Positions 1 through 7,222 of a stretch of 13,798 bases of DNA are shown one piece after another. Positions within the stretch are counted from its first letter, which is position 1. Each line of letters starts with the position of its first letter. The stretch spans positions 1 to 13,798 of the forward strand of contig CAYFUK010000032.1 in NCBI GenBank assembly GCA_964346325.1, read 5' to 3'. The DNA comes from JAUVDZ01 sp964346325 (GTDB lineage Bacteria > Patescibacteriota > Gracilibacteria > UBA1369 > PNNO01). The notes under the pieces are model-generated. The model did not search any database, was not told the origin of the DNA, and saw only the letters and a program-made list of their open reading frames with translations. The position numbers and the translations under genes were made by a program.

Positions 1-7
1 ATATTTT

Positions 8-35
8 TTGCTGTTAAACATATACAAATTATGAT
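8..35 (+). promoter_or_regulatory. possible aspS promoter
   Basis: TTGCTG (8-13) and TATGAT (30-35) are separated by 16 bp, which would place transcription start near 42 and give a leader of about 25 nt. Positions 44-57 hold two tandem copies of TTAGTAA. A better -10 match (TATAAT, 62-67) touches the start codon and is too close to serve this start. The match is moderate and the upstream gene is outside the window, so read-through cannot be excluded. Confidence 0.3.
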
Positions 36-67
36 ATTAGTTATTAGTAATTAGTAATTATTATAAT

Positions 68-1840
68 ATGTATCGAACGCATACCTGTAACGAATTAAGC
101 TCACAAGACAAATCAAAAAAAGTAAAATTAGCGGGCTGGGTACATAGAAGAAGAGATCACGGCGGCCTTATTTTTATTGACCTTCGCGACGGATACGGAC
201 TTACTCAAATAGTATTTGATCCTGAATATAATGAACCTTTTAATATTGGTGATGAATGCCGCGCAGAATATGTTATTGAAATTGAAGGAACAGTCAGACT
301 ACGCCCCGAAGGTCAGACAAATAAAAACTTTAAAACCGGTGAAATAGAAGTTTTGGTGAAAAAAGCGGCGATTTTAAATAAAGCCAAAACTCCTCCGTTC
401 GAGGTGGATCAAGATAAAGAAGTAAGTGAAGAATTAAGATTAAAGTATAGATATATTGATCTCAGAAGAGAAAGAATGCATAAAAACATTGTTAATAAAC
501 ACAAAATTTTCAGTTTTATAAGGCAATATCTCGATAAACAGAATTTTCTCGATATAGAAACACCGATGATGATCAAAGGAACCCCTGAAGGAAGCCGCGA
601 ATACCTTATTCCTTCAAGATTATTTCCCGGACATTTTTATGTTTTACCGCAATCTCCGCAGCAATTAAAGCAGCTGTTAATGATTGCATCATTTGATAAA
701 TATTATCAGATGGCCAGATGCTTCAGGGATGAAGATCTTCGCGGAGACCGACAGCCGGAATTTACTCAATTGGACCTGGAAATGTCTTTTGTTCATGAAG
801 ATGATGTTATACAACTAACCGAGGATCTGTTGATCGGTTTATCAAAAGAGCTCTACCCGGACAGAAAAATTGTATTTGAACCTTTTAAAAGAATTACGTG
901 GCATGATGCAATGAATGACTACGGAAGCGATAAACCCGATTTAAGATTTAAAATGAAGCTTTCGGATGTTAGCGAAACCGTTGCTACAAGTGATTTCCAG
1001 GTATTTTCGAGTACAATTCAGCAGGGCGGTGTGGTTAAGGCATTAAGAGTAGAAGGCGGAGCCGATTTTACCCGCAAAGAAATAGATGAGCTTGAAGAAA
1101 TTGCAAAAACTTACCGTGCAAAAGGTCTTGCATATATTAAATTCAACAAAGAAGGTGAGGTTGAAGGAGGAATTTCAAAATTCTTAAAACCTGACGAATT
1201 AAATAGTATAAAAGAACATACAAAAGCAAGAGAAGGAGATATAGTTTTCTTTGCCGCCGACCGGTTTCAGGTTGCCTGTGAATCACTGGGACAAGTCAGG
1301 CTTGCGTGCGCAAAAAAAATGGATCTTATTGATAAAGATGCACTTTGTTATGTTTGGGTAACTGATTTTCCAATGTTTCACTGGAACGAAGAAGAACAGC
1401 AGATGACAGCCGAACATCATCCATTTACACATCCGCTCGAAGAAGATCTTGAGAAATTGAATTCAAATCCCGAAGAAGTTCGTGCTTATGCATATGATAT
1501 AGTTTTAAACGGTGTTGAACTTGGCGGTGGTAGTATTAGAATTCACGAACCGGAGCTCCAGGCCAAAATATTTGAATTATTAAAAATAACACCTGAAGAT
1601 GCCGAAAAAAGGTTCGGACATTTATTAAGAGCATTTAAATACGGAGCTCCTCCTCACGGAGGAATTGCCCTGGGTATGGAAAGAATTGTAATGATATTGG
1701 AAAAAGAACCCAATATAAGAGAAGTTATGGCTTTTCCCAAAGATCAGCGGTCACGTGATTTAATGCTTGATGCACCCTCTGAAATGCCTGCCGAACAAGT
1801 GGCGGAAATGCATATTGATATACGAAAGCCCGTGAAATAA
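68..1840 (+). CDS. aspS: aspartate--tRNA ligase, bacterial GAD type
   Basis: Class II aminoacyl-tRNA synthetase that charges tRNA with aspartate in the cytoplasm; 590 aa is the usual bacterial length. The N-terminal OB-fold anticodon-binding domain carries GWVHRRRDHGG (residues 23-33). Motif 2 is seen as MARCFRDEDLRGDRQPEF from residue 215, with the QSPQQLKQ loop before it. The GAD insertion domain occupies roughly residues 290-420, and motif 3 is GIALGMER at 532-539. The start MYRTHTC is the family's normal N-terminus, so ATG 68 is secure although no Shine-Dalgarno precedes it. His31 and the glycine at 82 correspond to residues tied to relaxed specificity in the Pseudomonas enzyme. The protein may therefore be non-discriminating, acting also on tRNA-Asn; this is inference. 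The next gene follows 30 bp downstream in the same direction. Confidence 0.97.
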   Translation: MYRTHTCNELSSQDKSKKVKLAGWVHRRRDHGGLIFIDLRDGYGLTQIVFDPEYNEPFNIGDECRAEYVIEIEGTVRLRPEGQTNKNFKTGEIEVLVKKAAILNKAKTPPFEVDQDKEVSEELRLKYRYIDLRRERMHKNIVNKHKIFSFIRQYLDKQNFLDIETPMMIKGTPEGSREYLIPSRLFPGHFYVLPQSPQQLKQLLMIASFDKYYQMARCFRDEDLRGDRQPEFTQLDLEMSFVHEDDVIQLTEDLLIGLSKELYPDRKIVFEPFKRITWHDAMNDYGSDKPDLRFKMKLSDVSETVATSDFQVFSSTIQQGGVVKALRVEGGADFTRKEIDELEEIAKTYRAKGLAYIKFNKEGEVEGGISKFLKPDELNSIKEHTKAREGDIVFFAADRFQVACESLGQVRLACAKKMDLIDKDALCYVWVTDFPMFHWNEEEQQMTAEHHPFTHPLEEDLEKLNSNPEEVRAYAYDIVLNGVELGGGSIRIHEPELQAKIFELLKITPEDAEKRFGHLLRAFKYGAPPHGGIALGMERIVMILEKEPNIREVMAFPKDQRSRDLMLDAPSEMPAEQVAEMHIDIRKPVK

Positions 1841-1842
1841 GG

Positions 1843-1848
1843 TATAAT
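1843..1848 (+). promoter_or_regulatory. -10-like TATAAT between aspS and the ATPase gene
   Basis: A perfect TATAAT lies 2 bp after the aspS stop and 22 bp before the next ATG, the spacing expected for a very short leader. No good -35 is seen at 16-18 bp (TTGATA at 1815-1820 is 22 bp away). The two genes could equally be co-transcribed. Confidence 0.25.
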
Positions 1849-1870
1849 ATAAATAAAGCTAAAAATAAAT

Positions 1871-4324
1871 ATGGAAGTTTTTTTAAGCATATTAATAGGG
1901 ATTCTGATAATTGTCTCGGTAGCCGCGGGCTCTGTAACGCTTTTCAGAAAGTATAAAAATTACCAGAGAACTCTGAATATGATTTTTTTAAAAGTAATGG
2001 TACCGCTTAAAGAATCCAAAGAAGACAGAGAAAGAGAAAGTGAGGCTTTTTCAACAGGTAAAGATTTCAAGGATGTGCTCGGTATAATGACACATTTTTA
2101 TACTTCGCTTCACAGTATTCATGAAAGCAGATTCAGATACAAGGCTCATGGTCAGGAATTTTTGTCCTTGGAATACGCTGTTTTGAATGGGGAAATAAAT
2201 TTTTTCATTGTTTGTCCGGCGAAACTAGAAAATCTGATTGAAAAACAATTAACCAGTTTTTATCCGGATTGTTTTATTGAACGTGTTGAAGATTATAATA
2301 TTTTTAATGAAAACTATAAATCGGGCGGAACTTATATGAGGCTTTCAAAGCCTTATATTATCCCTTTCAAATCATATCAAAGGCTTAATTCCGACCCTTT
2401 AAACAATATTGTTAATGCATTATCGAAATTTGATGAAAATGAAGGAGCCGGAATACAAATAATGATAAGACCGAAAAAAGACGGATGGCAGAAAAAAGGA
2501 AAAGAAGAAGCGGAAAGTCTTTTCAATAAAAAACAAAAGCATAGATCTCCGCTCAATCCGCTTTCATGGATAAGCGCTCTTTTTGATATGTTCTTAAAGC
2601 CTGAACAGACCGATCAACAAGCTCCCGATACGGCAAGAACAACTCCGGCAATGGAAGAAGAGGTTAAAGCGATCGAAGAAAAAAATTCACAGCCGGGATG
2701 GGAAACAATCATAAGGATAATAGCTTCCGCAAAAACGAAAAACGAATTAGATAATCATCTGACAAATATAAAAAGTTCATTTTCCCAATACACGAGCACT
2801 GAAGGAAACGGTTTTAAAAGCACTTACTGGCATTCAAATAAACGCTTAATAAAAGATTTTATATTCAGAAATTTCAGAAGATCACTGGTTTGCAGGATCA
2901 GACAAAAAAAAGATGTTTTGAGCTGTGACGAATTAAGCAGTTTATATCACATTCCGAACATAAAATACAATCAGTCCCCTTCAATTGCCTGGCAAAGATT
3001 CAAAATCGCGCCCGCGCCGGCAAATACACCTACCGAAGGTATACTTATAGGTCACAATTATTACAGAGGCGACAAAAAACCTATACATATAAAAAATGAA
3101 GACAGATTCAGACATTTTTACGTAATAGGGCAAACAGGTACGGGTAAATCTTCTATTATGCAGGTGATGATTCGCCAGGACCTAAAAAACGGTAAAGGAT
3201 TATGTATTGTTGATCCGCATGGACAACTTATTGAAGATATTTTGCCGTTTATTCCGAGAGAACGCGCCGATGATGTTATTTATTTTAATCCCGCGGATCT
3301 TGAACGCCCGATTGGTATTAATCTACTTGAAGGAGAAAGCGATGAAGAAAAGGAACTTGTTGCACTGGATGCAATGAACATAATGATTAAATTGTTTAAC
3401 GAAGAAGTTTTCGGGCCGCGCATTCAGGATTATTTCAGGAACGGCTGTTTAACATTGATGGAAGATCCCGAGGGAGGTGCCTTAACCGATATTGTTCGCT
3501 TATTCACCGATGATGAATATCAAAAGCTAAAAATTCAGCATGTTAAGAATCCGGTAATCAAATCATTCTGGGAACATCAGATGGCAAAAACGGGCGCCCG
3601 TGAAAAACAGGAAATAATCCCCTATTTTGCCTCTAAATTCGGGCAGTTTGTTACAAATACAATGATGCGTAATATTATAGGACAGACAAAGTCGAGTTTT
3701 GATTTTGCCGAAGTTATGAACAGCAACAAAATACTACTGATGAACCTTTCAAAAGGAACCACCGGTGAAATTAATTCGGAACTGCTCGGACTTATAATTG
3801 TGCAAAAAATCCAGATGGCCGCACTGCGAAGGCAAAAAACCGGAGAAAAAAAGGACTTCTTTTTGTATATTGACGAGTTCCAGAATTACATTACCGAAAG
3901 TATTGAAACCATACTTTCGGAAGCCAGAAAATATCGTTTGGGCTTAATAATGGCTCATCAGTATATTAAACAGCTTGAAGGTGAAGACGGTAAATCAAAA
4001 GTTAAAGATGCCGTATTCGGTAATGTAGGTTCAATGATGGCTTATAAAATCGGTGCGCAGGATGCGGAATATATGGCAAAAGAATTCGGTCCTGTTTTTT
4101 CCGAACAGGATTTGATAAATATGGATAAATATAAAGCGGTTATGAAACTGTCGATTGACACACAGCCATCAAAACCATTCAGCATAATACCTGTTAATCC
4201 TTACCTCGAAAAAGGCGATCCTGCCGTTTCCGAAGCTGTTAAACAATTATCCAGATTAACTTACGGACGCGACAAATCTTATGTTGATCGCGAAATTCTA
4301 AGAAGAATCGGAGCAATAATTTAA
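1871..4324 (+). CDS. membrane-anchored VirD4/TraG-like (DUF87-type) ATPase
   Basis: Protein of 817 aa with one N-terminal membrane helix (about residues 3-25), a long soluble region, and a C-terminal RecA-like motor. Walker A is GQTGTGKSS at 420-428. After it come the phrase IVDPHGQLIEDIL, typical of conjugative coupling-protein relatives, and Walker B FFLYIDEFQN with Asp668-Glu669. A Gln/His-rich sensor region (MAHQYIKQLEGE) follows. Known relatives (VirD4, TraG/TraD, HerA/FtsK superfamily) pump DNA or protein across membranes, and a hexamer is expected. Residues about 205-275 form a charged, proline-rich linker between N-terminal domain and motor. No relaxase, VirB4 or pilus gene lies nearby, so its partner machine cannot be named from this window. 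The ATG at 1871 is preceded by A-rich sequence without Shine-Dalgarno and directly begins the membrane helix. The motor assignment is firm; a transport role is inferred. Confidence 0.85.
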   Translation: MEVFLSILIGILIIVSVAAGSVTLFRKYKNYQRTLNMIFLKVMVPLKESKEDRERESEAFSTGKDFKDVLGIMTHFYTSLHSIHESRFRYKAHGQEFLSLEYAVLNGEINFFIVCPAKLENLIEKQLTSFYPDCFIERVEDYNIFNENYKSGGTYMRLSKPYIIPFKSYQRLNSDPLNNIVNALSKFDENEGAGIQIMIRPKKDGWQKKGKEEAESLFNKKQKHRSPLNPLSWISALFDMFLKPEQTDQQAPDTARTTPAMEEEVKAIEEKNSQPGWETIIRIIASAKTKNELDNHLTNIKSSFSQYTSTEGNGFKSTYWHSNKRLIKDFIFRNFRRSLVCRIRQKKDVLSCDELSSLYHIPNIKYNQSPSIAWQRFKIAPAPANTPTEGILIGHNYYRGDKKPIHIKNEDRFRHFYVIGQTGTGKSSIMQVMIRQDLKNGKGLCIVDPHGQLIEDILPFIPRERADDVIYFNPADLERPIGINLLEGESDEEKELVALDAMNIMIKLFNEEVFGPRIQDYFRNGCLTLMEDPEGGALTDIVRLFTDDEYQKLKIQHVKNPVIKSFWEHQMAKTGAREKQEIIPYFASKFGQFVTNTMMRNIIGQTKSSFDFAEVMNSNKILLMNLSKGTTGEINSELLGLIIVQKIQMAALRRQKTGEKKDFFLYIDEFQNYITESIETILSEARKYRLGLIMAHQYIKQLEGEDGKSKVKDAVFGNVGSMMAYKIGAQDAEYMAKEFGPVFSEQDLINMDKYKAVMKLSIDTQPSKPFSIIPVNPYLEKGDPAVSEAVKQLSRLTYGRDKSYVDREILRRIGAII

Positions 4325-4410
4325 AAAATCTTTCATAAATTGTGAAAAAAAATTAAACAACAAGTTTTTTGTTATGTCTATATTATATAGAGGAAAAAAA
4401 TTTGATTTTG

Positions 4411-4419
4411 TGGCATAAT
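4411..4419 (+). promoter_or_regulatory. extended -10 promoter candidate
   Basis: TGGCATAAT combines a TG motif with CATAAT (five of six to TATAAT), an extended -10 that can work without a good -35. Start of transcription near 4426 would leave a leader of about 22 nt before the ATG at 4448. In the rest of the 123-bp gap only weak AT-rich hairpins are seen (TTTCA/TGAAA near 4330-4346 and AACAA/TTGTT near 4356-4373), which may end the upstream transcript. Confidence 0.35.
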
Positions 4420-4447
4420 ATAGTGATATAAAAATAAAAAAACAAAA

Positions 4448-6118
4448 ATGCAAAAATCACATTCTTGTTACCTACACACAAAATTCATACTTTTAACAAT
4501 ACTTGGAATTGTTGCTTATTTTGCATTAAACCAAATAGCTCAGGCATCATACAAAGCAATGTTTACAATAAGTGCATATTACTCTCCCCTGCCCGGGCAA
4601 GAACGTTATGTTACGGGCAGTTACGAGGGTGACATCAGGCTTAACGGAAGCGGGGTTAACAGTGCGGACGGTACTCCGGTTTATCCCGGTATGATCGCTG
4701 CTCCTTCAAGTTATCCTTTCGGAACCAAAATGAATATTCCCGGTGTTGGAATGGTAGCTGTTCATGACCGCGGAGGAGCGATTGTTCATGCAGGTGAAAG
4801 AGGGCATTCTTATGATCGTTTGGACATATGGATGGGATATGGTGACAAAGGGCTTTCAAGAGCGCTTAACTGGGGGAAAAGAAGCGTTGAAGTAACAGTT
4901 TACGGAATTGATCCGGGTTTAAAAGAAAACGTATATTTGGAGGGTTTTACGGAAGCTGAAAAATTCATAAGAAACATAGTTACGGAACAAAAAATATTTA
5001 AAGATGATCTTTGGTACGGACAATCGGGCGATAAAGTAAAAGAATTGCAGCAATATTTAACCGATCTGGGATATTATAAAGGTAAACAGGACGGATTTTA
5101 CGGTGACTCCGTATATAAGGCTGTAATGCAATTCCAGCTTGATGCTGATATTGTTGATGATGAAGAAGAATTCGGAGCCGGTTATTTTGGAGTAAAAACA
5201 AGAAGAGAAATAGAAGCTGCATTACTTAAAAAGAAAAAGAATAAACTGCCTGATTACAATTTAGGCAAAGATGATTCGGGAGAAGACGTGAAAAAATTAC
5301 AAAAAGCACTCAAAAACCTTGGCTATGATGTGGAAGTAAACGGAGTTTATGATGATAAAACCATAAATGCCGTATTTGAATTTCAAAAAAACAACGACAT
5401 TTTAATTGATGAAAATGACTTGGGTGCCGGTTATTTCGGCCCTTTAACTTACCGGGTTTTATCAGACAAACTTATTGCATTATCAGAGCCGGAAGAAGAA
5501 TCCTTACAAACCGAAACAATAGTACAGGCGGATTTTGATGCTTTCGAAGCATCGTTACAAAAAGGAGATTCGGGTGAGGAAGTAAGAAGATTACAGGAAG
5601 AATTAAAAAAAATGAATCTGATTCGTATTCAGCCTACGGGTTTTTACGGAAAAGTTACCGAAAATGCGGTGTTTAAATTTCAGCAGCGTAAAGGCATTTT
5701 ATCATCACGAACTGAACATGGCGCAGGGGTGCTTGGACCTATGACACAAAATGCTTTAAACAGCGTACTCGGTTACAGGGCGAATACAAGAAAACTGATT
5801 GCTTCCAAAACAGCTGAATTTAATCAAAATAAACAGGATATTTATATAGCTGAAAACACAAAAGAAGAAACCGACTTAAAAGTATTTATTAGCGACCTTG
5901 TATACGGGAGCAAAAACTCGGATGTCGAAACTTTGCAGAAAAAATTGAAAGATTTGGGATATTTTAAAGGTACCATTGTTACGGATTATTATGGAGATGT
6001 AACAAAAGATGCGGTTATTGCGTTTCAGTTGGATAGAGGAATAATAACTTCGGAATTGGAAGAAGGAGCGGGTAGAGTCGGCCCTGAAACAAGAGAAAAA
6101 CTAAATACTATTCTTTAA
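4448..6118 (+). CDS. secreted 3D-domain protein with four peptidoglycan-binding repeats
   Basis: Protein of 556 aa that starts with a hydrophobic export/anchor segment (about residues 13-33, ending ALNQIAQA). Residues 38-155 form a 3D domain, the double-psi barrel shared with MltA and Rpf/YabE-type wall hydrolases. Its three signature aspartates are visible: VHDRGG (Asp107) and DRLDIW (Asp123, Asp126). Four PG_binding_1 repeats follow at about 188-260, 272-342, 370-440 and 484-556. Each has a G/SxxVxxLQ helix and an AVxxFQ helix, and ends with GAG..GxxT. A charged linker (445-483) separates the last repeat. The design implies a wall-bound lytic or wall-modifying enzyme outside the membrane. 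Its 3' end overlaps the opposing HD gene by 11 bp. The repeat assignment is firm; catalytic activity is inferred from the family. Confidence 0.88.
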   Translation: MQKSHSCYLHTKFILLTILGIVAYFALNQIAQASYKAMFTISAYYSPLPGQERYVTGSYEGDIRLNGSGVNSADGTPVYPGMIAAPSSYPFGTKMNIPGVGMVAVHDRGGAIVHAGERGHSYDRLDIWMGYGDKGLSRALNWGKRSVEVTVYGIDPGLKENVYLEGFTEAEKFIRNIVTEQKIFKDDLWYGQSGDKVKELQQYLTDLGYYKGKQDGFYGDSVYKAVMQFQLDADIVDDEEEFGAGYFGVKTRREIEAALLKKKKNKLPDYNLGKDDSGEDVKKLQKALKNLGYDVEVNGVYDDKTINAVFEFQKNNDILIDENDLGAGYFGPLTYRVLSDKLIALSEPEEESLQTETIVQADFDAFEASLQKGDSGEEVRRLQEELKKMNLIRIQPTGFYGKVTENAVFKFQQRKGILSSRTEHGAGVLGPMTQNALNSVLGYRANTRKLIASKTAEFNQNKQDIYIAENTKEETDLKVFISDLVYGSKNSDVETLQKKLKDLGYFKGTIVTDYYGDVTKDAVIAFQLDRGIITSELEEGAGRVGPETREKLNTIL

Positions 6119-6716
6119 TATCCTCGGGTTTTAAACCTATCGGATCCAAAAGCTCTTTTTCAAGTGAATAATAAATGTCATATAGTTTTTCTATATCATG
6201 CATATTATCTTTCTCGGGATTATGCCTTTTTTGGCCTTCACCGAACCTTTCGGATAAAGATACTATTTTATCGTGCGCAACTCTTTTATCGGCATAACTC
6301 AATATCTTTTCTTCAAGTGTTTCAGGTTTATCATTCTTATTATTAAATGCTGCAAAATAATGCTTTTTAACCATTAATGCCACTTTATCTTCTCCTTTAT
6401 CTTTTAAAAATTCATATGCCGCCTGCGAATGTGATTTGCCTTTATATCTGTTTCTTATTGAATCCCAGGTTATTTGATCATATTTTTCGGCATCCTCACG
6501 AAATTTTTTGTAGTTTTCTTCGGATAAATCAACAATTCTGAAAAGATCATGAAGTAAAGCGGCCGAATATAAATTCTCCAAATCAATATCATAACCTTTG
6601 CTTTTATATCTTTCAGCGATTAATTTGGAAACTTCATATACTTTTTCGCAATGTATGCGAATATTATCGGGCAAATGATGCTCCATTATTATGGATTTTG
6701 CTTCAGGAACCAGCAT
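6108..6716 (-). CDS. HD-domain metal-dependent phosphohydrolase
   Basis: Cytoplasmic protein of 202 aa with the HD-superfamily pattern: His22 in RIHCEKV, His56-Asp57 in ALLHDLFR, His96 in KSHSQAAYE, His119 in KKHYF and Asp143 in SYADKRV. These residues normally hold one or two metal ions that hydrolyse phosphate esters of nucleotides or related compounds. The substrate cannot be told; YqeK-like or nucleotidase-like activities are possible. It overlaps the upstream tsaE by 14 nt, so the two are probably translated from one transcript, and its end overlaps the opposing peptidoglycan-binding gene by 11 bp. It starts at ATG without a ribosome-binding motif. Confidence 0.8.
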   Translation of the reverse strand: MLVPEAKSIIMEHHLPDNIRIHCEKVYEVSKLIAERYKSKGYDIDLENLYSAALLHDLFRIVDLSEENYKKFREDAEKYDQITWDSIRNRYKGKSHSQAAYEFLKDKGEDKVALMVKKHYFAAFNNKNDKPETLEEKILSYADKRVAHDKIVSLSERFGEGQKRHNPEKDNMHDIEKLYDIYYSLEKELLDPIGLKPEDIKE

Positions 6717-7155
6717 ATTGTATTTTTAATAATCTTTTATTGGGATCATCCGTATGTTCAAACATTATTTCATGTCTGATATTGGGCAGATAATCCTGAA
6801 TTTTTTCAGGCCATTCAATAATAATCAAATTTTCATTATTTTCCAAATATTCTTGCAATTCTTCAAGAAATTCAACATTAAGACTATCCATTCGATATAA
6901 ATCAATATGAACAATTTTTTTATTCAATCCTTTGTATAAACGTATATAAGTATAAGTGGGACTCTTAATTTCATTTAAATTTGCGCCTAAAGCCAAAGAG
7001 ATACCTTTAACAAAAGTGGTTTTACCCGCACCTAAAAGGCCTTTTAAAAGGATGATTCCGGGATTTTCGTTGTTTTTTAAAAACTCCCGCGCAATTTTTT
7101 GCGTTTCTTCTTCTGAATTTGATCTTATTTCACGGGATTTATCAGATGACGACAT
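6703..7155 (-). CDS. tsaE: tRNA threonylcarbamoyladenosine biosynthesis ATPase TsaE
   Basis: P-loop ATPase of 150 aa, the family's normal length. TsaE works with TsaB and TsaD (and TsaC product) to place t6A at position 37 of ANN-decoding tRNAs. Walker A is GLLGAGKTT (39-47). The family strings SPTYTYIRLY, HIDLYRMD and IIIEWPEK follow in order. The stop is TGA, directly inside the start of the HD gene, giving a 14-nt overlap. Start ATG (7153-7155) lies about 25 nt from the transcription start predicted by the divergent promoter. A weak AAGG sits 12 nt upstream. TsaB and TsaD are not in the window. Identification is secure. Confidence 0.95.
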   Translation of the reverse strand: MSSSDKSREIRSNSEEETQKIAREFLKNNENPGIILLKGLLGAGKTTFVKGISLALGANLNEIKSPTYTYIRLYKGLNKKIVHIDLYRMDSLNVEFLEELQEYLENNENLIIIEWPEKIQDYLPNIRHEIMFEHTDDPNKRLLKIQYAGS

Positions 7156-7157
7156 AG

Positions 7158-7215
7158 TTGAATTTTACCTTGAAATTTGATATAATATTATATTGAAAAA
7201 ATAAAAATAAATCAA
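7158..7215. promoter_or_regulatory. divergent promoter pair with a palindromic joint -10
   Basis: On the plus strand TTGAAT (7158-7163), 17 bp, then TATAAT (7181-7186) points to the M23/SLH gene. On the minus strand TTGATT (complement of 7210-7215), 17 bp, then TATAAT (complement of 7187-7192) points to tsaE. The two -10 boxes abut and form the 12-bp palindrome TATAATATTATA. Predicted leaders are about 30 nt and 25 nt. Because both sites share the same DNA, two polymerases could not occupy them at once. Confidence 0.65.
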
Positions 7216-7222
7216 AATAAAA

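Noticed and set aside
62..67. TATAAT directly before the aspS ATG as its -10 box
   Set aside because: Transcription would begin after the start codon, and the N-terminus from that ATG matches the family exactly.
6703..6705. TGA read as glycine (Gracilibacteria/SR1 code)
   Set aside because: No gene here has an internal TGA at conserved glycines, and TsaE ends naturally at this TGA.
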